A stretch of DNA of 64,000 bases from positions 612,501-676,500 of the forward strand of contig JAOTOL010001566.1 of NCBI GenBank assembly GCA_034440575.1, given 5' to 3'. The notes under the pieces were generated by a model. That model searched no databases. It was not told the DNA's origin and saw nothing but the letters and a program-made list of their open reading frames with translations. This stretch comes from Imbricaverruca yamaguchii (Eukaryota; Arthropoda; Thecostraca; Neoverrucidae). The translations under genes and the position numbers were made by a program. Below, piece by piece: positions 51,441-62,399 of this stretch; the stretch's first letter is position 1, and each line of letters begins with the position of its first letter.

Positions 51441-51477
51441 TGCCGTGTGGTGGTGCAGTGGTCGGCCGGCCAGCTGT

Positions 51478-51770
51478 CCGCCGGACCTCGTGTGTTTGTG
51501 CGACGAACCTCGCGTGTTTGTCCGGCGGACCTCGTGGGTTTGTCCGGCGGACCTCGTGGGTTTGTCGCGCAGACCTCGTGTGTTTGTCCAGCGGACCTCA
51601 TGTGTTTGTCAGGTGGGCCTCGTGTGTTTGTGCGAACCTCGTGGGCACCTGTTTGGACTGGTGTTTATGGGCAGACCTCGTGAGTGCAGACCTCGTGTTT
51701 TTTTTGGGTAGACCTCGTGTGTTTTGGGCAGACCTCATGTGTTTGTCCGGCAGACCTCGTGTGATGTACG
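51478..51770 (+). repeat. 22-bp minisatellite
   Basis: About 13 copies of GGCGGACCTCGTGTGTTTGT type, degenerating towards 51770. Confidence 0.92.
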
Positions 51771-51872
51771 CAACGAGCAGCTAGTGACTGACAACTGACG
51801 GAACGACGAGCGCAGCGGTGACTGCCATCGACACTGAGCTTCAGGCAGACAGTGCTTTAGGCGCCCTACAAA

Positions 51873-52395
51873 ATGGCCTCCGGCAGCGCTGCCTCCGACA
51901 TGGACTCGACTGTCGGCGACGCCGAGCACGGCGAACGGGTCACACGCCGTCAGACGACGATCCGCGAAAGACAGCCGTCTTACCTGGAGGTGATGCGGGC
52001 GGTGGGAAGGCAGAAGCTGAAGAGGGTCAGCATGGAGGAGGACGCCTCTCACTCGTGTCGGCTTGACGCTAAGCCTCTCGGGTCGGTTCAGAAAATACTT
52101 GACAGTACAAGTGAAATTAAGTATTGCAATTGAAATTAAGATGATGGAGGGAAAAATTAGCGCAATGGGACGTCGGATTGTCGTGTTGGAGGCAGATGAT
52201 ATGAAGAGAGACGCCGTGGAGAAATCGCAGCTCAGCGAGCAGCAGCAGACGATCGGAGCGCTATCTGAGCAAATCGGCAGCATCGACACAAGCCGACAAA
52301 CATCTTCAAAAGCTCCGAGTTCGGAAGGAGAACAAACAAGGATGATATCGGAGAACCTGCAGCACAGATCCTGCGGAAATGGCTCCCAGACCTGA
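51873..52395 (+). pseudogene. Unassigned ORF pair with coiled-coil segment, frame change near 52100-52135
   Basis: ATG 51873 (context ACAAAATGG) gives 86 codons (MASGSAASDMDSTVGD..., RERQPSYLEVM) ending at 52133. Reading continues in the next frame to 52395 through KMMEGKISAMGRR and SEQQQTIGALSEQ, which has heptad spacing. The overlap suggests one original frame broken by an indel. It may be the first ORF of a retroelement or a decayed cellular exon; no family was recognised. Confidence 0.35.
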
Positions 52396-52889
52396 ATCAC
52401 CGGCCACGACTTCCAGACAGTACATCGTCTGCGAAATGACGACACTGCCATTGCGAAATTCTTCCGACCAAAGCTCAGACACTAGGTCCACGAGAGGCGC
52501 TTGAATTTCAAGGCAAGCGGCGGCAAAGAGAAGCGTCAGCACAAACGAATCCCTGTCGACAGCAAACAAACGCATTTCGTCGCCATGCCGGAGGCCAAGA
52601 AGTAAGAGGCTTCTTGCTGTCATCTCGTCAGGCCTTCGTCTCGTCGATAGCACGGAGCAGGTGGCGTCCATCACAATGGTGCCGACGCGTGTGTCCCCGG
52701 CCGCCCCCGGAGCGGCGGCTGGATCCGCGTGCGCCCCGAAATCGGTCGTAGCTCGTGCGGCCGGTGACCGCGACCGAGCGCCGCAGGGCATGCGTGACCT
52801 GCGCGGATCTGGTGATGTCGGTGCGCCGCCGCGGGCGGGGGCGGTCGCCGCTGAGGCTGAGCCTCGGCTGAGCCTGACTCAGTGCCGAC

Positions 52890-53545
52890 GGCTGGGTGCC
52901 GGCGCCTGACTCGTGCCGACGCCTGACTTGGCGCCGACGCCTGACTCGGCGCCGACGCCTGACTCGGCACCGACGCCTGACTCGGCACCGACGCCTGACT
53001 CGGCGCCGACGCCTGACTCGGCGCCGGCGCCTGACTCGGCGCCGACGCCTGACTCGGCGCCGACGCCTGACTCGGCACCGACGCCTGACTCGTGCCGACG
53101 CCTTCGACTGGCGCCGGTGCCTGACTCAGTGCCGACGCCTGACTCAGTGCCGACGCCTGACTCAGTGCCGACGCCTGACTCGGCACCGACGCCTGACTCG
53201 GCACCGACGCCTGACTCAGTGCCGACGCCTGACTCAGTGCCGACGCCTGACTCAGTGCCGACGCCTGACTCAGTGCCGACGCCTGACTCGGCGCCGGCGC
53301 CTGACTCAGTGCCGACGCCTGACTCAGTGCCGACGCCTGACTCAGTGCCGACGCCTGACTCAGTGCCGACGCCTGACTCGGCACCGACGCCTGACTCGGC
53401 ACCGACGCCTGACTCGGTGCCGACGCCTGACTCGGCACCGACGCCTGACTTGCACCGACGCTGCCTGACCAGCCGCGCCTGACTCGTGCCGACGTGACTC
53501 GGCGCCGACGCCTGACTCGGCGCCGACGCCTGACTCAGTGCCGAC
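52890..53545 (+). repeat. 18-bp minisatellite, ~36 copies
   Basis: Unit GCCGACGCCTGACTCGGC. Because 18 is a multiple of three, several frames on both strands stay open (PTPDSA on plus; SGVGTE and ASVPSQ on minus), producing ORFs up to 302 codons that should not be read as proteins without transcript evidence. Confidence 0.95.
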
Positions 53546-53930
53546 GCCGGCGGCCGGGTCGAGCGGTGGCATCGCCCGGCTGACGGGGACCCCGCCAGAC
53601 CAAGCGGCACCCACGCGGTACCGGCTGGCGCCGCAGTCGTCACCGACGCCGCCGATCCACGACGCCCGGCACCCGCGCCGGGTGACGTGCGAGTGGAACG
53701 ATCGAACCAAGCGAGGACGTAACGGTGGCGCTCTTCGCCGGTGCATTGCTGGCTGCATTGATGTCCGCTACCGTGACGATATGTCAAGTCCAGTCTAGAA
53801 GGTTCGCCAACTGCTGGGAAACTTAGCGTAGTGTATGTGACGGTCGTGGACTGCCCGGGATGGCCGTGCTGCCGACTGGGGCTACCGTGGTTGGCGAGGT
53901 GGCAAGTGGCAATGTTCTTTGTGGTGTGTA
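53546..53930. other. GC-rich spacer with ambiguous frames
   Basis: A plus frame (AAGSSGGIARLTG...) runs from the 18-bp array to GTGACG at 53681, a possible exon end, but nothing confirms it. Confidence 0.25.
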
Positions 53931-53984
53931 TGTATGCAGGAATGTGTCTCCCACTTTACTGCTGCCTATTGATGGCACGATGTA

Positions 53985-54385
53985 TCGATATGTCTATTGC
54001 TGCCTACTGATGGTCAGTGCATTTGTATGTCTATTGCTGCCTACTGATGGTCATCCAAATACCTGATCTGCTACTGATATACCCGGTCTGTTGCTGCTAT
54101 ACTAGATCTGGTACTGCTATACTTGGCCTGACACTGCTATATCTGGTCTGCTACTGCCATACCTGATGTGTTGCTGCTATACCTGGTCTGCTACTGCTAT
54201 GCCTGGTCTGCTACTATTCACTGGTATGCCTGGTTTGCTTCTGCTACACCTGGTGTGCTACTGCTACATCTGGTCTGCTACCGCTATGCCTGGTCTGCCA
54301 CTGGTATACCTGGTCCGCTACTGCTGTACCTGGTTTGTTGCTGCTATGCGTTGTCTGCTACTGCTACACCTGGTCTCGGAGCTGT
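53985..54385 (+). repeat. 20-21-bp minisatellite
   Basis: About 17 copies of TGGTCTGCTACTGCTATACC, diverged at both ends. Confidence 0.92.
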
Positions 54386-54889
54386 AGCCGGCCGACCGAC
54401 GATCAGCCGGCTGCCGTATCGCGCCTCCTCGTGACTACGCGTGGATAGTCAATGTTAACAATTTCAGCACTGCAATAGGGTGGCTGAGCATCACCTAGCT
54501 TATATAAATTTAGCGCCGATACCCATAGTGATATATGGAAAAGCAATACCCAGAAACCACAAGACCATGCGAAAGCACCAGGTGAGTTTTCCGGAACACT
54601 GGAAAATCCATCTTGTGCGCCACACTTACCTATGTGTTTGACATATTCTTTGTATGGTGAGCAATGGCTTCCAAATAGTAAGGAAATGAGTATTGATGCA
54701 TCCAGCCCGGAGAAGGAGGATGTGGTAAAGTTAGCCCAGGGAAGGAGGGTGGGGTGAGACAGTTAGTCAGGGGGATGAGGGGCTGATAAGGCCCGTCTAG
54801 GAAGGGAAGGGATTCAGTCGGCACGGGTGGGGTGGGGCAGCACATTCTGTTCGGGGTGAGGAGCATGACAACGGGCGACCCGGAGAGGC

Positions 54890-55270
54890 TTTATCATGTT
54901 CGACCCGATAATGGACGGTCATGGCATGGGCGACCCGGGGCAGGCACAGTGTAGTCGGCCCGTGGGGGGAGGGACATTGCACAAGGATGCCGGGAGCGAG
55001 GGTCGTGGTGCAGTGGTGCCGGGGAGGGATGCAGGTCGGTTCATGGCGGGGCAGGAGGGATGGGCTGGCGGGGGAGGACTTGGTACAGGGATGCCGGGGG
55101 ATGCGGGTCTGTTTGTGTAGTGGTCGGTTCAGGGCGGGGCGTGGTACACGAGTGCCGTGGAGGGACACGGGTCGGTTCAGGTGAGGGCATGAGGGATGGG
55201 CGTGGTTCATGGGTGCCGTGGAGGATGCGGATCGGTTAGTATGGTGGTCGGTTCAGGGCGGGGCAGTGGG
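54890..55270 (+). repeat. Degenerate ~60-70-bp G-rich tandem repeat
   Basis: Repeated GTCGGTTCAGGGCGGGGC and GTGCCGTGGAGGGA blocks in changing order. Confidence 0.6.
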
Positions 55271-55384
55271 GAGGGGTGGGCCGGTGTCGCCGACGGCGGC
55301 GGGATCGACCAGGGGGCCACTATTGGCCGGCCGGCTGGCTCGGGCGGACAGAGGCCGCCGCCGTCGTGGTCCGCACCCCGTCAG

Positions 55385-55765
55385 CTGGACAGACAGGACA
55401 GGACAGGACAGGTATGGAATCGCTCAGACAGGACAAGTGAGACGTCGTGCAGACAGGCCAGGCAGGCGGACACCGCCCAGACAGGACAGGGTAAGCAGGC
55501 ATGAGCTAGACAGAACAAGTGAAACATCGCTCACACAGGATGTGAGGCACAGGTATCGCCCACACAGGATAGGGTAAGCAGATATCGCTCACACAGGAAG
55601 GGGCAAGCAGATATCGCCCGGACAGGACAGTGTAAACAGATGTCGCCCAGACAGGATAAAACAGGTGAGATATCACCCAGACAGGACAGGGTGGGCAGAT
55701 ATTACCCAGACAGGACGGGGTAAGCAGACATCACCCAGACAGAACAAGTGAGACATCGCCACTAC
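55385..55765 (+). repeat. 29-bp minisatellite
   Basis: About 12 copies of ATCGCCCAGACAGGACAGGG plus TAAGCAGAT. Confidence 0.9.
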
Positions 55766-55894
55766 ACGAAGCCACGCATCGTCAGGAGTGAAGACGTCGT
55801 ACATCTCGCGGCCAGTGGAAATAATTCCGCGCTGAGATACCGGTGAGAGATAGACACCAATGCTCAGTGCATGCACAGTGACCCGGCCCATGTC

Positions 55895-56118
55895 AGGTCA
55901 GTGTCGAATCTAACCCCAGGTCAGGTCAGTCCGGCATACCGACCCCAGGTCAGGTCAGTCCGGCGTACCGACCCCTGGTCAGGTCGGTCCGGCGTACCTA
56001 CTCAAGGTGAAGCCGTTCCGGCGTACCGATCCCAAGTGAGATCAGTCCGGCGTACCGACCCCAGATCAGGTCGGTCCGGCGTGCCGACCCCAGGTCAGGT
56101 CAGTCCGGCGTACCATTT
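55895..56118 (+). repeat. 29-bp minisatellite
   Basis: Eight copies of GTACCGACCCCAGGTCAGGT plus CAGTCCGGC. Confidence 0.92.
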
Positions 56119-56883
56119 TCCAACGCCCGGTCCCGACTCATGCCTCTGACCATCTGACAAACTGCCATCCTTTCACACATCTGTTGTCGTCTAGGTGTCT
56201 TTTGATGTTGCCTTGCAATTGTGTCGTCAGCGTAGTGACTATTCTGCGGTGGTCGCTAGGTTCATCACACAATATATTTATTGTATATTGTGGCACGCCA
56301 CATAATCAAAGATAGAGGTTTCTTCGAATAGATGTCCTTGAGCATGCATGCTTCCCGGTAGTAGCATGGCGCATTGTAATCAGTGGGCACTAGTTGAAGA
56401 GTATGAATCGAACGCAGCTGTTTGCAATGATTTGTGAAGCCCCGTAGCGCAGTTGGTGTATAGGCCACATGACCCCGGCTAGCAGACCGCCGCCCGTTGG
56501 TTCACATGACCTGCGTCATGCTCAGGTCACGGACGCCGGCCGCAGGGTCTGGCCTGAAGCTGAGGTGGTCGGTCCAAGGTGAGGTGATCACGGCTGGAGA
56601 TTCGGGGTCGAGCGGCTCCCGGCTCTGGCGCGATCTGGTGCGATGACTCGGTCCGATCCCGCAGCGGAATGGACGGGGAGTCGGTGGTGTGCGCACTTCG
56701 TACACCGGGAGAAGCACCACGCCTTTGGAAATTAAATGGTAACAATTCCATTTAATCGCCTTTGAAGTTGCAAAAATAGTGTCATCAGAACAATAGTGAT
56801 TCACTTACTCCAGCCTCCTAGCTGTTACATTCATGCATTAACTTGGGAGTGGAAGTTGGCGCGAAGCTGCAAACAAAATTGCC
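56119..56883. other. Spacer, possible minus-strand exon-like frame
   Basis: A minus frame from 56804 to 56502 includes KGVVLLPVYEVRTPP and a proline-rich stretch after TTCCAAAG, but no family is recognised. An A-box-like GTAGCGCAGTTGGTGTA lies at 56444. Confidence 0.25.
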
Positions 56884-57056
56884 CTCCCCAATGGCTCAGT
56901 TGGTTAGAGCGCTGGCCTGCACTGATCTCCCCTGTCATGGAAATACAGGGTTTGATTCGTTTTGCACGCTCGCATTTAGAGGCTGAGAGCATCAGTTGGC
57001 AACAAGCCCGATCAGGCTATTGGAGAGCTACCGGGGTGGCCGTGTCGGTGCTTTGA
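56884..57056 (+). mobile_element. tRNA-derived SINE, family B, copy 2
   Basis: A box ATGGCTCAGTTGGTTAGAGC, GGCCTGCA and B-box-like GGTTTGATTC. It ends eight bases before the piggyBac-like element. Confidence 0.65.
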
Positions 57057-57063
57057 TAGTACA

Positions 57064-57894
57064 TTAACCGTCACCGTCTTTCTGGTCATATCCTCACACC
57101 CCGTCTCGGGGTGGGGGTTGATACAACCCCCTCTAATTTTCAAACTAAGCGCCGCACAAAACGAAAGAGGTGTCATCGGAAAGCGTTCGGCGCGTAGGGC
57201 CAGAAACCATCCAAAAAATTGTATCCCCAAAAGTGGCGCCACTAAAGAGCCTAGGTTTTTTACGACTTACATCATGTTTTTGGCTCTGGGAGTTCATTTT
57301 GGTGGAGATTTGAAAATAAAAATTATTTGGAATCAGAAAAGTAAGTCTAAATGGACCATGGTCCGAAGCAAAATTCCCACCAAAAAGTGTATTTTTTTAA
57401 TGTCAAAATTTGTAGTCTTCAATTTCCTTTAATTTCTCTTTTTCTAATGGGTAGAGCGGACCGAAAAACGTTGTTTCAAGCCAACTTTCCCTCATAAAAA
57501 ATGCTTACTTTAGCAAGAATCTTCGATTTTATCCCTAATTGGAAAAATATGCAAAAACTAGTAATCAAAAACGGGAAAAAAACGGAAAAAGTCTTCGTAC
57601 CCCTTTTATTTCATCCCTAAAGATAAGGAAAGGCTGAAAGATTCATTATAATATATTTATCCTGTAAAGCATGACGACTGGTTGAACTTTTCTGGAGGTG
57701 ACTTCATATGACCTTGACTAACTCGTTGACCCTAGATAACCTGACCTAAACATTTTCACACAACATGCCAAATTAATGTGGGAAAAGGTATGCAAAATTT
57801 CGGCGCGCTGCCTCGCGCACTTCTTTCACTATCCGCGGAAAAGGGGAGCTCATATGACCCTCATATGACCCCCCCCCAAGACGGCGCGGGTTAA
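57064..57894. mobile_element. piggyBac-like non-autonomous DNA transposon, copy 2
   Basis: Starts TTAACCGTCACCGTC and ends GACGGCGCGGGTTAA; 831 bp. Shares blocks such as CGAAAGAGGTGTCATCGGAA and GGGAGTTCATTTT with copy 1 at the same positions. TTAA flanks both ends. Confidence 0.75.
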
Positions 57895-59605
57895 GCTCTT
57901 GGCCAAAATTTTGCCGTTTAGCGATGACTCATGGATCGGGTGGTGGGGCCAGAGTTTCCGCAACAAGCTCTGCTTAGTAATGGAACCTTGGTCCATGAAA
58001 CGAATACAGCAAGAATTCTGACAAAATGTATTTCGAAAAATATGTGGCCGAAGTGAGGTGGATGGTGGTGCAGTTTCTAGTCGCCTGATGGAATATATTG
58101 TTCGTTCTGGGTTGAACACTATGCATGCGGAAGTGGCTGCATGCATTTTACACTACCTCATTTTCGCTGAAAAGAGCTGGCCGTTGCCATGCATGCAGGT
58201 CGCTTGCTTTTCTGGTTGCTAACAATGCTTCACTTGCGTCCAATATGGACGCAAGTGAAGGCATTGTTACCATATGCCTTGATACGCACCAGTATGGCCT
58301 TGTTCCCCAGACAGGCGACTCCGCATATCTATTCAGACAGGAGTCAATTGGTAAGGAAGGAATCATATAAGTTCTGAAAGTGAAGGAAACCTACAGCGTA
58401 GGGTATCTTTGGCATTCTGCAGCGACAAGTGCACCCAACACCGGCGTAACACCGAAATGTCTTCCCCCACCCCAGTAGGAAATCGAAAAAGTGCGTTTTT
58501 CATGAGCCATGCCAGACAGCACCGTGCCGCTGCCTTTGATATACACATTGTTTGGGGTGGCACCTCCTGGGTTGACGGGGGTAAGCATGTGACCATGTCG
58601 AGTCGGTCATTTTCATGCCTGGACCTCAGGTGTCATTCATACCACTCCGCACTCTCCCATTCTCCCTCAACCCATCCACTCGATTTAATAAAGCGTGTGC
58701 GATTAAGCTGCTGCAGTAAGGCTTCTCCAGGCTTGGATAGCAGGCCGATGAGAATATATTTCATGCATACTAAATATCATGCGCAATACCGTGAATACTG
58801 CATGAGACTCGCTCGGGATTATATTTCATTTATGGACAGGATGCTATAGTCAGTTCGGGCAACGCTTGTAAGCCACCATTGCGTGTCGCCAGCCCATCTG
58901 GAAATAGACGTCAGCGGCCGACACTGACCGCATGACGCTTATTAAGCTCGAATGCGGCTCTTGACCTTTCTCCGCCGGAATTGTGTACAATAATTTCCTA
59001 TGGTACGCTTTGAACTTCTCGGGAATATTTTCCCCAGCGTTAAATCTACCACACATAATGCGCAGTGTGTGTCGCAACAATAACTTCATGCGCCGCAGCA
59101 CAGGAAAGCATATGTGCAGCGTAGCAGAGCATGTGCAGGCAGTTGCCGGAACATTTCCCCCAGCGTTAAATCTGCCACACGTATTGCGCGACGTGTGTCG
59201 CCATAGTAACTGCATGCGCCCGCATGGTACATACGCCCGCATAGTGACGTATGCAATTGTCGGAACCAGCACGCAGAAGTCAACCATGTTTAAGTTGTCG
59301 GTAGAAAATGCAGTAGGATTGATCATTTGTCGGCGCTGTTAGCCTTTAGCCATAGCCTTTGACACGACCGTCTGCCATGCTCCGCCAGTTAATATTTGTA
59401 TCGTTGTGCCGAGTGATTCCACGGCTGACAGCCCTCCCGACTATTGGGCTAGCGACTGTTCCACGGGGGACGATTTGACGTCAGGTGGGCAGGTTGCGTG
59501 AAGTAGCCTTGCGCTTGCGTTTTTCGTGTGGCAATCTTGAACCTCGTTGCTCCTTGATTTGTTGGTCAGCCAAATAACCTGTGCCGATATTTTCAGACAG
59601 GCAGT
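57895..59605. other. Intergenic DNA, no gene recognised
   Basis: Contains a strong hairpin at 58221-58268 and a diverged direct duplication of about 85 bp (59025-59100 and 59155-59225, with CCCCAGCGTTAAATCT). A 146-codon frame at 58409-58849 has no recognisable motif. Confidence 0.45.
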
Positions 59606-59660
59606 ATGATCGGCGCCACTGTTCTCGTCACAGTGTGTGTGGCGGCTGTCTATGGACGAG
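59606..59660 (+). CDS. First coding exon of a secreted protein (signal peptide only)
   Basis: ATG at 59606 starts MIGATVLVTVCVAAVYGRG, a compact signal peptide (hydrophobic core, small residues before the likely cleavage site). It runs into a consensus donor GTGAGT at 59661 in phase 1. GATATTTTCAG just upstream (ending 59596) could be the acceptor of a 5' UTR intron. No following exon could be joined with confidence within the window, so the mature protein is unknown. Confidence 0.55.
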
Positions 59661-61378
59661 GTGAGTTGGGTGGTGCTGCCTGGCCGACCGTTGGCCCCGT
59701 AACAGGCGTGACGGAAGAAGTGTCGAGGGTAATTGCTGGCCACTTCGGTAGTCTTCTGGCGAACCAGCGTTCACACAGACTCTCCAGTATGCAAACGCTC
59801 AGTTAACGTGGAAACTATGTTAACTATCCCTTGTCGAATGGAACGCTCTGTGCATACCATACGCTTATCGCCGTTTTCTGCTCATATATTCTCAGGGCGT
59901 TTTATCTGTCGATATTTGCTTAACTCTGTTATAAGCGAATGGCTAAACGTCACTGATGATGTTTGCATCCATGAGTTCTGAAGGTCTTGTCATCCGTATG
60001 GTCCGCCAATCCTCTGCATGAGTGGTGGAACTTTTAAGAAGTTATTGAATGGTTCAACAATACTCATGCTGACGAATGCAACACATCTAGCTTGAAGAGG
60101 CTGGCCGTGGGTTATCATGCCAAATTCGGTAGTTTTTGAAAAAGCTCAACCGAACATACGAGACAGTGGAGCCACTCCTAGGATGCCATTACGGCGGACA
60201 CCATGCATTTAATATGAAATACCTATGTTCCATGCTTGGTGGAGGTCACCTTGTTCGTGGCATGCGGCTTCATGTCATTATGTTAGATTTGAATCGCTTG
60301 GTAGTGGCGTTGAAATATTCTGGTTTTCTGGTGGCAATGACATTGGACAATGGGGATGCTTTTTCTTACAAGACTGGACCTGGTCGACCCAGCAAAGTCA
60401 TATCCACGGTGACAAGCGTTTCTTTTCCCGTTCCGTTTGGGCCACCGGTGTTGTCGAAGCTGGGATGAAGACATGGGCGTCATTTGCATGTACCCGTAGA
60501 GCGTGATGAGATCGATATCATGTTGAACAGCAGCCTGCTTATTTCCTCACTTAAAAGCCATACCTGCGAATGGCACCCCGATGTAGTCCCACACCGGAAA
60601 TGCATGAGCATCACAGCCAGGCAGTTGTCAGATAGCCTCAGAAGTAAGACCAAGAATGTAACGAGCGTTAGTGGGCATACGGGAAGGCTGCAAGATTTCG
60701 TGCCACACTCCACCATGCACTGACTGACATGTGGTTGATTAGTGTCACGGTTCCACACAATACACGTGACCGACACGTGGTTGATTAGTCGTCGCGGCCC
60801 GTGCCACACTTCACAATGCACGTGACCGACACGTGGTTGACTGGTCATCGCGGCCCGTGCCACACCCCACAATGCACGTGACCGACACGTGGTTGGTTAG
60901 TCGTCACAGCGCACAAGCTTTGTCGCTTTGGGTTCAGGTCTGGGGAAAACAATCTGCCGATCGATCTATCCTGGAATACATCAGTATAGTTTTCTATTAA
61001 ATTTAAGGGGCTATTACAACACTCAGGAGTTATATCATCTGCATGTTGTTGCATACAAAAGGCGACATTCAAAATGGCCTTGACCTTGTTTTTCTCGCCG
61101 TTTTCTAAGAAGCATCGCATGCATTGGACGACTTCTGTATGTATAGAAGTGGCGGTACGTTCGCGATTAATCGGGGGTAGCGAGGCGATCGTACCAGTTC
61201 AACTGATCCAGCACGCCTGGCGTGGTGGATCAGCCCCCCCCCCCCCTATGAAACGAAACGCTCGCAGAATGGACTCAAGGTCACGCATGCTCCAGCTGCG
61301 ACCCGTGAGTGCATGCCAGTCGCATCGGGCGCCGTTTCCATCGACAACAGCATGGTTTTCCGGTGGAGGTGGGGTAGG
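59661..61378. other. Probable intron of the signal-peptide gene, or intergenic
   Basis: A 56-bp tandem repeat (3.5 copies, CGACACGTGGTTGATTAGTC) lies at 60705-60905. A frame near 60313-60380 reads FWFSGGNDIGQWG, faintly like a C-type lectin core, but has no supporting splice sites. Confidence 0.35.
60705..60905 (+). repeat. 56-bp tandem repeat
   Basis: About 3.5 copies with CACGTGACCGACACGTGGTT and GGCCCGTGCCACAC. Confidence 0.85.
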
Positions 61379-61540
61379 GGGGACGAATAGTCTAGGGGTA
61401 AGCTGCTCGTCTCACAATCGAAAGGTTGTGGGTTCGAGTCGCACCTGTCGCAACTCTTCGCCCGGGACCAATCAGCGTGAGAGATTGGCGACGCTACATG
61501 ACTCAACTGTCGACGTGTCGTTAAAAAAATACAATAGCCG
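61379..61540 (+). mobile_element. tRNA-Val-like SINE, family A, copy 3
   Basis: GGACGAATAGTCTAGGGGTA head, CACAATCGAAAGGTTGTGGG, B box GGGTTCGAGTC, GGCGACGCTACATGACTC, then an A-rich tail. The best-preserved copy. Confidence 0.9.
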
Positions 61541-61549
61541 GCGGAGATG

Positions 61550-62010
61550 GGAGCGGCCGATCTCCACTCTTCTGGCGGAGATGGGAGCGGTCAATCTCCA
61601 CTCCGCTGACGGAGCCGACGGGTCTCGGCGACAGCGCGCCGTCCGGGTGTCGACTGTGGGCGGAGCGGCTCATCAGGCCGAGTGAAGTGCCGAGGGAAAT
61701 CAGCGTCGACAGCGGACGGCGGCGCGTCTCTCGGCCCGGAATGCTCCTTTGGTGTCGGCCTGATTAGGTGCCGAGAGGACACGCGTCGGCTCAAAAGGTT
61801 TTTTTGGGGGCGGGGGGGGGCCTCCCCCGGGGGGGGAATAGATCTGACGTCGATGCGCCCTGCGGTGACGGTTATCTGACTGCGGCCGGGAGTCGCCCTG
61901 CAGGAGTAGCCGGCGGCCGTGGCCGCGCTGACGTCGACTGCCGCCCTGCGGTGACGTCGACTGCCGCCCTGCGGTGACGTCGACTGCCGCCCTGCGGTGA
62001 CGTCGATCCA
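61550..62010 (+). repeat. GC-rich region with 33-bp and 23-bp tandem repeats
   Basis: Two copies of GGCGGAGATGGGAGCGG... (33 bp) at 61553-61610 and four copies of GACGTCGACTGCCGCCCTGC (23-bp unit) at 61930-62008; the 23-bp units carry GACGTC palindromes. Confidence 0.85.
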
Positions 62011-62057
62011 CCGCGGTGTGCTGGTGCGCCGCCTGGGTGACGGTACCACCGCTCGTC

Positions 62058-62216
62058 TGTTTGTTCATTGGGCGGTTCACGACGCACTTTATGCACATTC
62101 ACGGCTAATGGTGCCGCCCACACTGCTTCCCCGGTGGGCCGCCGGATTGGGAAATGTCCCGACCGGTGCGGGTGTCGAACCCGGGACCTTTGGTGCCACC
62201 GCTCGGTGACTGCGCC
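62058..62216 (-). mobile_element. SINE family C with complete tRNA-like head
   Basis: On the minus strand it starts GCGCAGTCACCGAGCGGTGG, then B box GGGTTCGACAC, and ends with CGTGAACCGCCCAATGAAC. This is the fullest copy of the family. Confidence 0.8.
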
Positions 62217-62249
62217 TGCGGCGGTGCCACATCTCCTGACCGCCCACGG

Positions 62250-62397
62250 GCGGTCGGTCGCCCCAGGGCACAGACGCAGCGTTCGACGTCGGGATAAAAT
62301 ACGGTGCAGACTACCGACACCTCCGAGAAGCGAACGCCGTTCTCGTCTTCGAGAAACGTCCGGTGTCGGATCACACTCGTGGGGCCAGCGCAGCCTC
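62250..62397 (-). CDS. Candidate exon of a Cys-containing, possibly secreted protein
   Basis: After the acceptor GGTTTCTCAGCCCAG the minus strand reads GCAGPTSVIRHRTFL, then EDENGVRFSEVSVV and CTVFYPDVERCVCALG without stops. Amino-acid texture and cysteine spacing look coding and extracellular, but I cannot name the family. The 3' end is unclear: the frame runs into the SINE at 62216, so a donor near 62240-62255 is assumed. No second exon was found. Confidence 0.35.
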
Positions 62398-62399
62398 CT

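Noticed and set aside
52306..52791. Minus-strand 161-codon ORF with a stretch loosely like the bacterial phosphocarrier HPr
   Set aside because: Resemblance is weak and unsupported; it overlaps other unsupported frames and no bacterial-type gene context exists.
52671..53787. 255- and 302-codon minus-strand repetitive ORFs
   Set aside because: Translated 18-bp minisatellite in overlapping frames; no splice or start context supports them. Kept only as a caution in the findings.
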